DNA from: Neelides folsomi
Lineage: Eukaryota; Arthropoda; Collembola; Neelipleona; Neelidae
Direction of reading: 5' to 3'
Assembly (NCBI GenBank): GCA_034687125.1
Contig: JAQGBZ010000264.1
Location: forward strand, 23,778 to 87,777
Length of the DNA stretch: 64,000 nucleotides
Part shown: piece by piece, positions 26,527-39,800 of the stretch
Layout of the letters: each line of letters opens with the position of its first letter
Position numbering within the stretch: the stretch's first letter is position 1
Made by a program: the position numbers and the translations under genes
The notes under the pieces: model-generated
What the model was told of the DNA's origin: nothing
The model's input: only the letters and a program-made list of their open reading frames with translations
The model's database searches: none

Positions 26527-29500
26527 TTACTTTGAAAAATTTTCCAACTCTTTTTTAACGCGAATTGATATTTCAAAAAATGGTGGGCGATCGTAAACTG
26601 AATCTTTCCAACAGTCCAACATTAAATTATATCTGTATTATTTAGATTGAATTAAAATTAAATAATCTACTTTATAAACAATAAAGATTAATGAAACAAA
26701 TTTAAAATTTATGGGATATTATTGGATGTAATGAAAAATTGATAAATGTTAAATTACATTTCATTTGTTGAATAATTTGGTTTGTGCATTCTCATCCCAT
26801 CTTTAAGTCCTTTAACAAAATCCAAACTCCAATTACATCCAGGATAAGGATCATTTCCCATTGAAAACATTTCCCATAAAGTAATTCCGTATGACCAAAC
26901 ATCAGACTTTTCAGAAAAAGTTAAAGTTTCCAAAGCTTCAATTGACATCCATTTCCAAGGAAGCGGACCCTACGTTCATTATACGTAAATTTAACAATAC
27001 ATTTAACTTATTTAACAATGTTACTGTTTTCATATATCAAGTTATTATGACTAGTTAAAAATTTTACTTGTGATTTTTTGATATAATTAATCTCTTCAAA
27101 TATTTGTCTTGAAAGACCAAAGTCACAAATCTTAACTTCATATTTAGATGTAAGCAAAATGTTCCGTGTTGCTAAATCACAATGGACCACCTGAATATTT
27201 TAAGTTTTATAATCAAATATAAAATATCCTTAAAAGATTTAAATTATATTAATGTGTTCTTAATTTAATTTAATTTTTACTTTATTTTCAGCAAGATATT
27301 TCATTCCTTCAGCTATTTCAATTGACCATTTAAGTAACGTTTTAATTATCATATTCTCTTCATTGTTCTTTTCATTTCTAAATCATTAATTTTTTTTATA
27401 AATTATTAAATTGATCAACATTAGTCATATTCTTAAAATTGCCATTTATAATTTCCAATATTGATAAAACGAATTGAACTCACGCGAAACAGTTTTGATA
27501 AATTGAATCCTCTTGTGAAACATTTGCGTATGCACTTTCATTCCAAATCAATTTTCCTTTTCGCAAAACATCCAAAAGGCATCCATTTTCACAGAATTCA
27601 ACTGCTACGTATATTTCATCTGGAAGTTTATTTTGTTTTAATTAAAATTAATTGGATATTTAACGTTAAACCTTATATGCATTGAATTATTTAGTTAAAA
27701 TATTAAAATTACTCTCCCGGATATTTTCTGTACAGGCAGCAACTAAGGAAACAATATGTTTGTGTTTTCCAACAGACGCCATCAATTTTAATTCATTGAG
27801 CAGAGATTTCACTTGAACCAATTCAACTCCAGATTTAACAATTTTAATGGCAACTTCTTGATTTGTTTCTTTTAAGTCTACAGAACCTTTCATTACATAA
27901 CCAAAACACCCTTGGCCTAACATTTGATCTCCTAAAATAATTAAATGTTTAAACTTAATTACAATTATGTTAAAGATAATTAATTATTTCATTATAGAAT
28001 AATTAATTGCTAGCAAACTAGCAACGCGCCATTCTTGCGCAACTTTTAGCGCCAAGTAGGTTGCGCATTGAAAGTATGTAGGTAATGACCCGCTACCGCT
28101 GAATGTTTTGTTACCAATATTAATCTTTGTTCTTGGAATTTCGTATGAGAAATTATATTTAATATTTTCAGTGTTGACATATTGATTATCTTTAAAAGAT
28201 TCAAATCCTTCTTCAAATGCTTTGATTTCTTCTTCTGTTAAAAATCTCACTAAAGCTTTTTTGTTTTCATTATACTTGTAAAATAAAAATAAGATGATCA
28301 ACAATAGAGATAAGATCAATGAAGCTATAGATCCAATAATGATTTTTGTTTTTTCTTCGTTTGGATCTACATATATCAATAGTTAAAATTTAGAAACATG
28401 TTATTGTTTAAAATTTTAATTATTTTAAAGATTTAATTATATTTATTTAGTCATTTTAGTATAATTAGTTTTTATTACCTTTATATTTGACAACGAAAAT
28501 CTTTTCGACTGTTCCAAATGGATTACTCATTCTGCAAATATATCGACCTTCTTTTGAAATTCTCAATATTTTATCATTTGTTTTGATGGCATCATGCTAT
28601 ATCAAATAATTGTAATTTTATTTAAGTTATAACTTTAAATATTATTAATATGAAATTTAATGTAACGAATTATTATAAATTATCTCAACCATAATTCCGT
28701 AAATCCATTCTATTTTTGGTTTAGGATTTCCAAATGTATTATTGCAAAACAAGTCCAATTCGTTATTTATAAACAATTCTTCATGATCAACTTCAAATGA
28801 AGGTTTTTCAGGAACTGAAAAATGAAATTATTTGAAAATAATTGTTGATTGTAAATTATATTTTTATTACCGGATAATTTTATATTTAATGATTTGTTAT
28901 AGAAGGCGTTATTTAGCCAATATAATCCTTCACAAGAAATCTTCTTAATTTTGTCCTTTAATTCAAATTTTTTTGTTTTAATTACACTATTAACGTTCTG
29001 AATTGGATTGTATTGGACAAATTCTTCAACATTCTCTTCTATATAAATGTCAATTTTGAATCAATAATTAAGATTAGGTTAGGTTAAGTTTTAACTTTAA
29101 TTCGTATTTAACGTTTAATAAACCTTTTATTGTTCCATTTAGAAATTCGTATTTTATAAATAATGGCCCATCATAAAATACTAATTTTGACCAAATGCAT
29201 TGGAATGTAATGTTTAAAGTGTAAACTAAATCCTGATCTTCATGAATATATAACTCCATCATTTGTTTGATATCAATTTTATCCCAATGATTATCTAAAA
29301 ATGTAGAAAACCTTATAAAAATATCAATAATAAAGTTAATTTTTAATTAAGATATTAATAGTAATGTTAAAAATACTATACAGTAATTTGAATATTTGGG
29401 AAGAGAAAAAATGAGAAAATTTAATTTCTTAGTGGACCCATCTTGACAATAGTCAACAAAATAACCAGCACTTTTATACTTAATTTGAACAGAAGATAAA

Positions 29501-32230
29501 ACCGTTGTGTAATTTTGATAATCTTCACAATGCGTTAGCTAAAAATTATATTTGAGAAATAAGCAAATTTAAATTAGTAAATTTTAATCAAGGAAGTTTC
29601 ATAATCATTTAAAAAGCCTCAAATTCATTAAATTATCTTTTTTGTTTAATTATTTTTATTTTAAAACTAACATGTTCCAACAAATAATAAAATTTAATAA
29701 TGCAATCATTCAACGTTAAGCATTCTTTTGTATTCGATAGTGTTTTCTTATCACAATTAAAATTTATATTTTCATTTGTCACAATTGGACGATTGCAGAA
29801 AAGATCTTCATTAAGATAATCGATTTCAGTTTCACTGGATATTTCAACTTCGTTAATTGTTGCACCTTGAATTAAAAAATTAAAATAAATTGTATTAAAA
29901 GGTTAATAATTATTTTAGTTGTAGTTTTAGGTGTATAATTATTCTTATGATAAATTTTAATTAACTAAGCATATTATATCTTGACAATAATAATCTCGAG
30001 TCGCGTTGAAGTAAAACTTGAATTGCTTCTTCGGAATTAATCAAAGATGCGCATGTGTACTTTTTTGAATACGTTTCATAATAAATTCCTTCATATGAGA
30101 AATTCAAGGAAGATTTGTAAAAAGACGTTTCGTTAGTTTTAATGTAATAATACATAGCATCGATTTCAGAATCTTTGAATTTAAAAATCAATTTAATTTT
30201 GTAATACTAATTTAATTAATTAATTTATATATAATATTTAATTAATTTATTTGATAAATTTAATTAATGATTATTTATTTATTTAAGGTGAAATTATTTA
30301 CAATAATTTGTATCTTTGAAATAACTCCAAAAGAGTGGTTGTGGAGAATAACATTCAAATAATATTTTCTGGTTACTATCATCCGTTAAAAAGTCTGTAG
30401 CAAATTCTTGGTCAATTTCGTATTTGTGAAATTCGTAATTTGATGTGTTGATGTCTTTTTTCAAAGTTAGTAGAAATGGAATTTTATTAAGATTTCTTGC
30501 TTTGTCAATTTCTACAGGTTCTCTTCTTAAAGGTTTATCTGTCATACATTTCATTTTGAAAATGAAATTAATTTTAATGGGGATTTAATTATTTTAATTT
30601 TTGTTACCTCCAATTATGACATTTTTAGTAACGAACATAAATTTATTAATATCCCAAATTAAACAAAAACATGTAACATTTGAAAATAAATCTCTTGGTT
30701 TGTACAAATGATATTCGAATTCATCATTGTGATAATCGAAATTCAAGTATAGGGGATTTTCATATTGAGGTATTACTAAAGTAATAAAGTTTAAATTTAG
30801 TTAGGTAATTGTTAATTAATATTAAATATTTAATATTATAGTTAAATACCTTCATTAGAATAATAAATTTCCTTTGAGCCATTCTTAAGTTGAACAATTA
30901 TTCCATTTAATCCTGAGTTTTTATTTGATAATTTATAATTTAATTTGCATGCAACTGAAAGGCTACGTCCTTTCAAAAACTTAAGGTCAATCTTTATATC
31001 AAATTTAATGGCTTCCAAAGTATTATTTACTAAAAGAAATTCCAAATTTTATTTCATTATTAAAGTTTTCAGAATATTAAATTAATTAAATTAATTAAAA
31101 TAAATCAATAAAATTCATTTCTAATTAATACCAATATTTTCATTTTTGACATTGTTTAAAAGTAAGCGCGATTCATATTTGGTCCCATTAAATGTACAAT
31201 ATTGAAAATGCGCAACTTTTCTTTCATTTATAAAAGATTGCTTACACGAAATATTTTCGTCTACATCACAAATCCCTCTTAAATCTGGATAAATTCCTCT
31301 CGTGGTACATTTTGATGACTAAATTTGAAAAATCATTAATTTTGACAAAAAATCGTTAATTATACAAAGCGTCATTTTTGGAATTTTGAATTTACCAATT
31401 TCTGAATTCCATAAATGCCAATTCGTGAACATTCTGGATGTGAACAAATGTCAATTTCTTCTTCTTCAAAGTCAAAAGAAGTTCCATTTTTAAAATCATT
31501 GAAATTATTTGTTGCCATAACACAATGACTTTTATAATGATATGGTGAAACAAATGTATGAAATATTATCGGACAATCCTCAATTTCATTTTTCAAATAC
31601 TCAGCCTTGAAATCTGAAATATAATAATATAAAAATTCTTTAATATTTAAAAATACGAAAAAGTTACTACTATAATTGTAAATAAATAAATTTATATGAA
31701 CCTTTGATGGGTATGTCAATTGAATTGAAAAATCCATTATTAAAAATATTTTTTGTAACAGTTGAACAATTATTTTCCATTAGTTCTTCACAATAAAATG
31801 TAACATTTTCTAATTCATCTTCTAGTGGATTGAAATGTAACAGCGAAGAATAAATATATTTTGATGTATCATTTGTATCAAATATATCAAATTCGATTTT
31901 ATTACAAATATTATATTTTATGTCGATATTCTATAAAAAAATAATAATCAACTTAATAAATCGTTAACTAACAATGGTTAATTAATAATTGTCTTGCTAT
32001 CTTCAACAGATTCATGGAATAGAACTTACAATATCCGGAATTACAAACCATCTTATTGGCGTTAAATTTGAAGAACAATTTAATAAAATTGTTTCTTCGT
32101 CAATCGAATTGATGATTACTTTTGTTGAATTGCACACTTGTGCAAGTAATTGCATATATACTTGCGAGGAGAAAAATGTGTGCAGAATATAAAAATTAAT
32201 TAACACTGATTTTAAAAATATCATATGCAT
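26527..32230 (-). CDS. Receptor tyrosine kinase, VEGFR/PDGFR-like with Ig-type ectodomain
   Basis: Twenty-one exons, minus strand: 32230-32030, 31930-31702, 31613-31396, 31318-31132, 31029-30850, 30775-30608, 30538-30302, 30172-29966, 29865-29672, 29538-29382, 29294-29124, 29038-28871, 28814-28690, 28596-28479, 28366-28097, 27931-27713, 27619-27484, 27377-27281, 27190-27068, 26969-26758, 26632-26527. They total 3723 nt, 1240 residues, with phases matching throughout. A signal peptide is followed by about 830 ectodomain residues with Ig signatures (LLNCSSNLTPIRWF; LDLFCNNTFGNPKPKIEW; GRYICRMSNPFG). The membrane helix is near 862-884. The kinase has LGQGCFGYV, VAIKIVK, CDFGLSRQ and WKWMSIEAL, a short insert, and ends soon after the C-lobe. 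The catalytic loop reads VVHCDLATRN, with Cys for the usual Arg of HRD. Ligand unknown. Confidence 0.9.
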
Positions 32231-32819
32231 AATTTTATTAAAAGTATTAAACGTTTAATATTAAAAGTTGTGTTAACGACTTCTGTTATACATTTTATAG
32301 GAATTAATAAGGAAGTGGAATTATAAATATTAACAATTTAATTTTCCTTCAATTTCAATTTCACTGTAATTTAAGCATAAAAATTTATTTATATTCTAAT
32401 TTCGACCAATTTCTTGAATAAGTACGATTTTCCTCTCATATTTCTAAGATAAAGAAATCCAAGGTCTTAATTAAACTATTTTATATAAATAAATATTTAA
32501 TTTGAATGTCAGTCTAATAGAAAATGCAATTTTAATGTCATTCTTTGCAATCGGCAAATTAACAAGTAAATTTCTTTAATTAAAATTCTAATTTCCAGAA
32601 ATATGAAAAAAAAGTTAATAATAACAATTTTCTTTCAATATTCATTTAGTAAACGTTATAACATCAGTCAATACATATGTATTTATGTATTCAAGAATGA
32701 AATGATGTAATACTTAAGTATTAGTATTGTAAGTGAGTACGAATTGTTTTTAAATTAATAATGATTAAAAACTTTAATAATGATTTTAATCATTCTTAAT
32801 TTAAAAATAACCACTTTCC
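32231..32819. other. Upstream region of the receptor kinase
   Basis: AT-rich with no gene; it must hold the kinase promoter, but no clear motif stands out. Confidence 0.35.
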
Positions 32820-33158
32820 ATGGGATCATCGGCTGGTGAAAAACAACCGGGTACATTTGACCACGGTGACATGTGCCATAGGACGAGATGGCGAAGAACA
32901 CAAGCACTGGCTGATACGTTTTGGAAACGTTGGACTCGCGAATGCATTCCGACCCTCAACAAGCGACAAAAGTGGCACGGAAAGGTGACCGAAGTGGAAA
33001 TCGGTGACGTGGTCTTGCTCTATGGACCTGAGATGCCAAGGAACACATGGCCCAAAGGCATAGTGATGAAGACGTTCCCAGGAACGGATGGAACAGTTCG
33101 GACAGTGAAGGTGCGGACCAGGAACGGAACCTACATCCGACCAGTCACCAGAGTTTAG
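32820..33158 (+). mobile_element. BEL/Pao retrotransposon relic (C-terminal pol fragment, DUF5641)
   Basis: The open frame reads RTRWRRTQALADTFWKRWTR, KRQKWHGKVTEVEIGDVVLL and PRNTWPKGIVMKTFPGTDG, the conserved C-terminal domain after integrase in BEL/Pao pol. It is far less AT-rich than neighbouring DNA. No gag, protease, RT or integrase remains upstream, so this is the 3' end of a 5'-truncated or deleted copy. Downstream, GGAACCGCCGGCCCGG followed by TGTATTGACTG at about 33219 could be the polypurine-side boundary and LTR start. Confidence 0.85.
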
Positions 33159-33548
33159 TCCTCTACGTGAAAAAAGAATAAATTGTTTTGGTTTATGTTC
33201 CGCCGGAACCGCCGGCCCGGTGTATTGACTGATGTTATAACGTTTACTAAATGAATATTGGATGATTATAAATTGTGACTATGGTATTATTTAGTGTGTT
33301 ACTATGTTTTGTTATAATATGAATATGAAAAATGATGATTATTGATTGTATTTTCCGACAAATAAAGTCGCACTTTTTATTCTCTCGCATTTTAATTTGA
33401 CCTTTGACCCAGGCCGTTTTCACTATTAGGAAAACGAGGAATTTGAGTATTAGATAATACAACATTTATATAAATTTTTGAATAATGATTTTTTTTGTTT
33501 TCAAATGTTAAACATTAAGCTAACATAAACATTGTACAAGGAATATAC
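33159..33548. repeat. Possible BEL/Pao 3' LTR remnant with nuclear-receptor-like DR1
   Basis: Follows the pol relic. At about 33355-33460 it contains CAAATAAA...TTGACCTTTGACC...CGTTTTCACT...GAGTATTAG, which resembles 46505-46615 in order and spacing. LTR status is inferred from position only. Confidence 0.35.
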
Positions 33549-34238
33549 TTATTGACACACACACCTAGGTGGTCTAGGCGCCGCACCCCCGAATCGTATA
33601 TCATTAATATTACGTTGTGTATCTGTACGACGTCTTCTACCAAATGGACGGACTTGATCACTCGAAGGCGCAGAAGATGGTATAATACTTTGTGAATCTG
33701 GACCGACTTGACCACTCGCAGGCGCCGAAAATGGTATAAAACTATCTGTATCTGGACGGACTTGACTACTCGCAGGTGCCGAAAATGGTATAAAACTTTC
33801 TGTATCTGGACGGACTTGACCACTCGCAGGCGTCGAAAATGGTATACTTTGTGTATCTGGACGACTATGTCCTCTACCAAATGGACGAACTTGACCACTC
33901 GCAGGCGCCGCACCCCCGTATCCCATATTTTTAATATTAAATTGTGTACCTGGACGACGATGTCCTCTAACAACTGGACGGACTTGATCACTCGCAGCCG
34001 CCGAAGTTGAAATAAAATGGGTTGAATAGATTGGACTCTTTTTATATTTTGAGAATGAGTATGTTGGGCGTGAAGAATATGTATAGGTTTTGATCCCTGG
34101 TGCATAATGGCTAAATGATGGCGAAGAAAAAGAACCGAGGTGATTGTAGTCGAAATGATCAATTCCATGGTTCAACCCAAGTAAATTTCCACCTAAAACT
34201 CCGCTCAGGGAAAGAACCAAAAAGATAATTTGATTCAT
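33549..34238 (-). CDS. Secreted repeat protein rich in APASGQVRPDT units
   Basis: One 229-codon exon. Residues 1-16 (MNQIIFLVLSLSGVLG) are a signal peptide. Residues about 75-215 consist of repeats built on (A)PASGQVRPDTxSFIPFS or QVRPFGRGHRRPGT, with dibasic sites that could be cleaved. The C-terminus is AAPRPPRCVCQ. An acceptor (TTTTTCAACAG) just 5' of the ATG indicates an intron in the leader. I do not know the family; a cuticular or peptide-precursor role is possible. A decayed tandem copy lies at 35515-35945. Confidence 0.75.
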   Translation of the reverse strand: MNQIIFLVLSLSGVLGGNLLGLNHGIDHFDYNHLGSFSSPSFSHYAPGIKTYTYSSRPTYSFSKYKKSPIYSTHFISTSAAASDQVRPVVRGHRRPGTQFNIKNMGYGGAAPASGQVRPFGRGHSRPDTQSIPFSTPASGQVRPDTESFIPFSAPASSQVRPDTDSFIPFSAPASGQVGPDSQSIIPSSAPSSDQVRPFGRRRRTDTQRNINDIRFGGAAPRPPRCVCQ

Positions 34239-34911
34239 TATATCTGTTGAAAAATAATATTTAGATTTAATTCAATTTTATTATGAGTGTTAAAATTAAG
34301 ATTAATATATAACAATTAATATTATTCTTGATTATTTTAAATACGTAAATAAATTATTATTAAATAAATTTAGTAATTTTTTAATGATTATTTACATTTT
34401 TAGACAAGTAGTAATGAGGAAAAGAGATTGAGGGAAAATGAGTTAGAAGACTTTTCTGGCTCTTCTGTGACAAATTCCCACTGATTTTATATTTATATAT
34501 TGTCTTAACCTTGCTAACCTTGCCTTTGTTAAATTAAAGTTAAAAATTGGTGAATTTTATGATGATTAGTGTCCCTGTCCTTGCTGTCAACTGTACACGA
34601 CAAAGAATTCGCATATAAATATTAAGTATGTTAACACCTTATATAATTTAGATTTTATATGGTCGGAAGAGTTGAATGGTTCTTAAAGTAAATAAAGTGA
34701 AAGTTGATTCATCAGTCTTGATATGATTAAAAACTAATTTGGCAATTGTTCATTTGGAATAAGAAGTGCCAAGAAAAATTGCACTGTTATCTTCGGAAAT
34801 GAATAAAATGTCAATAGTGACAAACTCTCCCATACGCATCCCAAAGGTAAAAAGACATCTCATCAGAATCATTACTTTAGAAAAAATTGGAAAAGCTTTA
34901 CAATGTAACTA
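34239..34911. other. Upstream region of the secreted repeat protein
   Basis: On the plus strand GGCTCTTCTGTGACAAATTC (34458-34477) is identical to 35784-35803 in the duplicated copy, marking a conserved leader or promoter element. A TATA-like TATATAAATA (minus strand) lies just upstream, near 34490-34500. Confidence 0.5.
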
Positions 34912-35198
34912 TAGGGTCATTCCATGAACTAAGGGAAATGAGACATTGAGACACGTCACGTGACCTCCGTCTAAAATGCATGGGATTTTCTTATTTCTCA
35001 GAAGTCGCCTGCCCAAATATTTATTTAATATGATAGATAAACATAAAATAACCATAAAAAAGATTAAATTTGGCCTTCTGAGAAATTAATCTAAATGTCA
35101 ATTAACCCACAGTGTTGAATATACGCGAATCAACCTTGATGGAGAATGTGAGACATTTTCGGGTTTAAATCCTTCCCTTAGTTCATGGAATGACCCTA
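34912..35198. repeat. 287-bp MITE with 26-bp perfect terminal inverted repeats
   Basis: Ends are TAGGGTCATTCCATGAACTA and its exact inverse, extending through AGGGAA, flanked by TA at 34910-34911 and 35199-35200. The TA target fits Tc1/mariner. Internal sequence contains GACACGTCACGTGACC and no ORF. Confidence 0.85.
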
Positions 35199-35514
35199 TA
35201 GGTTTATTCGGCTGTTATTAAAAATTAGGTCGAAATAAAAGATCTCCATAATCATATACTATTCCCTCCGACTGGACCTTACAAAACACTAACAAAGTAA
35301 ATGGAAAAAGAAGATTGGTTTAATTTAATAAATTAATAATAAGCATAAAAATTATCACTATCTATTTATAGATAATACTTGACTATAGTTAACTTTAACA
35401 CTGAACATTATACATTTATGTCGAACATAAAAACACCCAGGAATTTTATTTGGTTACAACTGATAAACTTACATAAACATTGTAAATGGGATTTTATTAC
35501 CTTAGAAATTTTGT
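35199..35514. other. Intergenic DNA
   Basis: Nothing recognisable between the MITE and the decayed gene copy. Confidence 0.35.
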
Positions 35515-35945
35515 GATGATTAAACCCAAATTCCACCATAAACTCCGCTCAAGGAAAATACCAAAAAAGATAATTTGATTCATTGTATCTGTTAAAAAAA
35601 TATTAGAGTTATTAATTTACAATCGGTTTCTTTTTATAATATTTTTAGTTCAATGTGAGTGTTAAGATAAAGTATAAATATATTCTCGGTAATTATAGGT
35701 AAATAAATAAATTTAATTATTTATAGTGATTATTTACGCTTTGAAGTGGAAATGAGAAATTAAAGAGCGAAAAGGAGTTGAAAGGCTCTTCTGTGACAAA
35801 TTCAATTTATATTATGTCTTATATATTATTATGTCATTATTATGTCAATTAGTTTAAAATAAAAGTTAAAAAATTATCAATTTTATAATGATTGTAATGG
35901 CCATTATCCCTTGTTGACAACTGTAAATGGCAATTAATTACAAAT
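35515..35945 (-). pseudogene. Decayed tandem copy of the secreted repeat protein gene
   Basis: The minus strand from 35583 starts ATGAATCAAATTATCTTTTT as in the intact gene, then base changes shift the frame within the signal peptide (CTTTCCCTGAGC became TTTTCCTTGAGC). The repeat region is missing. Upstream, the leader intron acceptor (TTTTTAACAG) and the GGCTCTTCTGTGACAAATTC block are retained, as is the TTGACAACTGTA stretch. So at least 430 bp were duplicated and only the 5' end survives. Confidence 0.75.
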
Positions 35946-36851
35946 AGGAATAATCATTATCATGTAAGAGATTAATTCGTGTATAATGGCTAATGTATTT
36001 TCAACACTTTTACATTTTTATATTTGTGAAGCCTTGAAGGAGAATTAAGCTCGGACAACTCACAAAGAAGAGAGTTGTATCCGGACATGGGCTACGTTGC
36101 ACCTCATGATCAACTCCATTTGGACAAATAAATCTAAACATTGATTTGGCCAACAATACATTCATATGACCATTTATAGATGATGCATAATTAATCCATT
36201 ATTCATATAATGTGCATAAATAGGAACATTAACTACTTTAATTACATACATTTGTAAGGTTAGTTGTGTAATCTGTACTTATAAATATGTAAAGGTATTT
36301 GCTTAATGCACATATTCAAAAGTGAGTAGTGATCTATAGTCACTTCTTATGTATATGAAGAATTTCTAGGCATGAAAATTATTATTGATATTTTTTTCAT
36401 TTAAATAGGTCAATATTATGATTCCTGATATGAAGGTAATTTTAAGATTCGAATTTTAATTGCAAAATAACTTTAATAAAATTTAGTTTATACTTTTATT
36501 GTTTTTAAGTAAATAAGGCAATTAAAGCAAATAAAATAAATGAATTAAAGTAATACCTAATGAATGACAATGTTACACACATCCTAGGAGATTGAGATGC
36601 GTGTTTCACAGAAACTCCCAAATCGAAATCCAAAATACTATAGTAGGTAATAAATAATTACACAAAACAATGAATGGGTTAAAACGTTGACACCATCAGT
36701 ATAATTATTCTTGTCACCAAAAATCCATTTATATTAAATTAATGGCCGCAATTATGTTTAACATCAAATAATGGAGACTGTTGAATTTATTTGAGTACCT
36801 AAATTTTAAAATATCTCTCAGTAGTTGCGAGGAATTTGCACAAATTTCAAT
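35946..36851. other. Intergenic DNA before the aldehyde oxidase
   Basis: No gene or repeat recognised. Confidence 0.35.
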
Positions 36852-39800
36852 ATGGGTTCTGAACATAGCAGTTTATCGTAAGGAATAAATTTGACTATTT
36901 AAAACTTAAATACTTAAACAACTTTAAACATTAATGTTATAACATTGAAATTTTTAAATTTTAAACATTCACTAAAATTTCTATAATTTGGATTGCAGGG
37001 AAGAATTTGGGTCAGAAAAAGTTAAAAGAAATAAAGTTAATTTTAAAATCAATGGAAAATCATATAATGGTAAGATTATAAATCTAAAGTTTTTTAATAC
37101 CTATATTATTTGGGTATTTATATCAGTTATATTCTTATATCACATATACAATAAACTTGATAATTAATATATTTATTCACATATTTGAATATGTTTATTA
37201 AAAGCTTATGTTTTTATATATTGAATTCAAAGTGAATGAAAATGAAGAAATTGATCCAAATTCCCTTCTGGTTGATTTCATTCGTGACAAAGCGGGTTTG
37301 AAAGGGACAAAGTTCATGTGCAGAGAAGGAGGCTGCGGAGCTTGCGTTGTCACACTCAAATCTAAATGTCCAATCACACACCAAAATATATTTAAAGCTG
37401 TCAACTCAGTAAGTACATTTAAACTTAATTCAATTGTTTTCAGATAAATATTAAGTATTTTATTTATAAATTAACGCTATTTCATATAAGTAATTAAGTA
37501 ATTAAAGACAAGTTTTAATATTAATAATGATTATTTTTTAGTGTTTAATTCCAACTTTATCTTGCGATGGAAAAGAATTTCTCACTATTGAAAGCTTAGG
37601 AAATCGTTCGAAAGGATATCATCCAATTCAAGAGCGCTTAGTCAAATTTGGCGGGAGTCAATGTGGATTTTGTTCACCTGGAATGGTCATGAGCATGTAC
37701 AGGTAAGGATTTTAATTAATGATCAATATAATTTATTTTTCATATATTTTTGATGCATTTAGATTTATATGTATCATCTTAACATTCATGATTTATTTCG
37801 GTTTTTAGTCTCGCGTCTTCTAATAAGAAAATGACATGCAAAGAAATTGAGGATAATTTAGATGGGAACATTTGTCGTTGCACGGGATATCGACCAATAT
37901 TAGAAGCATTCAAATCATTTGCAGTCAACGCAAGTGAAGAGCTCAAAAGAAAAACAGCAGAATTCTCAGTAAGAATTTTAACATTTTAACACCATATGTA
38001 CTAAGCTATGGGATGATCATCGCACACCTACTTCCACTTATGATATTTAGATAGAAGTAATTAAGCTAGGAATTTGATATTTTTTCTAATCCTCAATTAA
38101 GTATATGTCCATATAAGACCAAAATTTCAAGAAATTTTAATTTCAATTAAACTTTTTAAAAATCAAAAACTGCCAAAAAACTAAAATTTCCTTATGGAGA
38201 GCCATGTAAAACAAGGATATCTAGAAATCTTGATGGGTGGTCCCTTACCTTCCTCGACTCTCTTTAATAGCGTAACTCGATGGTATATTGGGGAGCTTTT
38301 ACGGAGTTTCTTACACAATATGTTATAATAACAGATTTCATTTACTGCTTAGTATTTCCTTATTTGCAACACAATGGTGAAACAGAGATACTGCTATAAA
38401 CAAGTTTTCACCATGTTTTACTATTCCCTATGATTATTAATATGGTGGAACACATGGTGAAAATTGGTTTATTTTATATCAATGGTTGACCATTGTTTAC
38501 CAAATAAAGTTATCGCTTGGCTAGCCAATAATAAGCATTGAGATGTTAACATCTGGAATATGTAAAACACAAATATAATTTACTGGGAGAAAGGAGAGGG
38601 ACCTGACGTTTAGTTACGCCACTGTGTAAAAACGAGCCTATGTGATGATCATCCCATGGGCTCGTGTTTTTCATGACTTGGAAATCGCCGTATAGGAAGA
38701 ATACAATGAAATAAATAAAATAAATAAATACAATGTTTAAATTTAATAACATCTTTCGCTCCTTATAGCCATGTTCCTCATCTTGCGCATGTTCTAAAAT
38801 TGAAGAAGGAAAAATTGAAGAAATCTCCCTTGAAGATTGCGAAATTGGTGAAGAAGCTGAAGAAGTTGAAAGTCTTCATTTGTCCATTTTAACAAGTGGG
38901 GAAGAATGGGTCAAAGCAACAAATCTCGGAGAAGCTTTTAAAGCTTTACAGGAATTTACCCGAGCACGTTTGAACTTTATGATTGTGGCGGGAAACACCG
39001 GAAAAGGTTAAAATCTGATATTGTGAAAAATATTCCAATTTTTACAAAATTTCATAAAAGATTTAATTTAATTATTATTTGATCTTAAATATTATTTAAT
39101 CTTAAATATTTTTTAATCATAAAGGTGTTTATCCGTTAAATGGAGATTGCAAAGCATTTCTTGATGTCAGCAGCGTCCGTGAGCTCACATTTAATTCGAT
39201 CCAAGCTGAAGGGATAAATCTCGGTTCTTGTGTCACTTTGGCCAATGCAATCCAATTGTTGAAAAAAGCATCTGAAACGGATGGATTTTCTTATGCACTT
39301 CCAATGGCAAAACATCTTCAACGTGTTGCGAATACGCCAGTTAGAAATGTAACGACAATATTTAAAAATATAAACAGATATTTACTTATGATTTCTTTAT
39401 TGACTTTTATTTTCTATAAGTATTTAAACCATTTTTCATTCTTTCTTTATTTAAATAAGATGGCCACTTTGGGCGGAAATTTGATGATTAAACATCAGCA
39501 TCGGGAATTTCCATCAGATGTTTTCACTCTGCTTGAAACAATTGGAACAAAGATCATAATTGGTAAAATTAAAATCTTAATTTTATTAATTGACCAAAAC
39601 AATACTTTATTGTTATTATACATTGAAAGGTAAAGATTTCATTTTATTTATATAATTGTATTTAATCACTTTATGTATTATTTGAATAAAATGGGGTTTT
39701 AATTCGTTTATAAATGTAATTGTATAAAAATAGGTTATGGATTTGGCCAAGCGAGAACAATGGGACTTTTAGATTTTCTAAATCTTGACATGAATGGAAA

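Noticed and set aside
27931-28097. Continuation of the kinase juxtamembrane ORF (to about 27984) as coding
   Set aside because: The donor after AGCG at 28097 joins in phase to the G-loop exon, while reading on leads to a stop without kinase sequence.
32820-33158. Single-exon host gene of 112 codons
   Set aside because: Sequence matches the BEL/Pao pol C-terminal domain and differs in composition from the host DNA.
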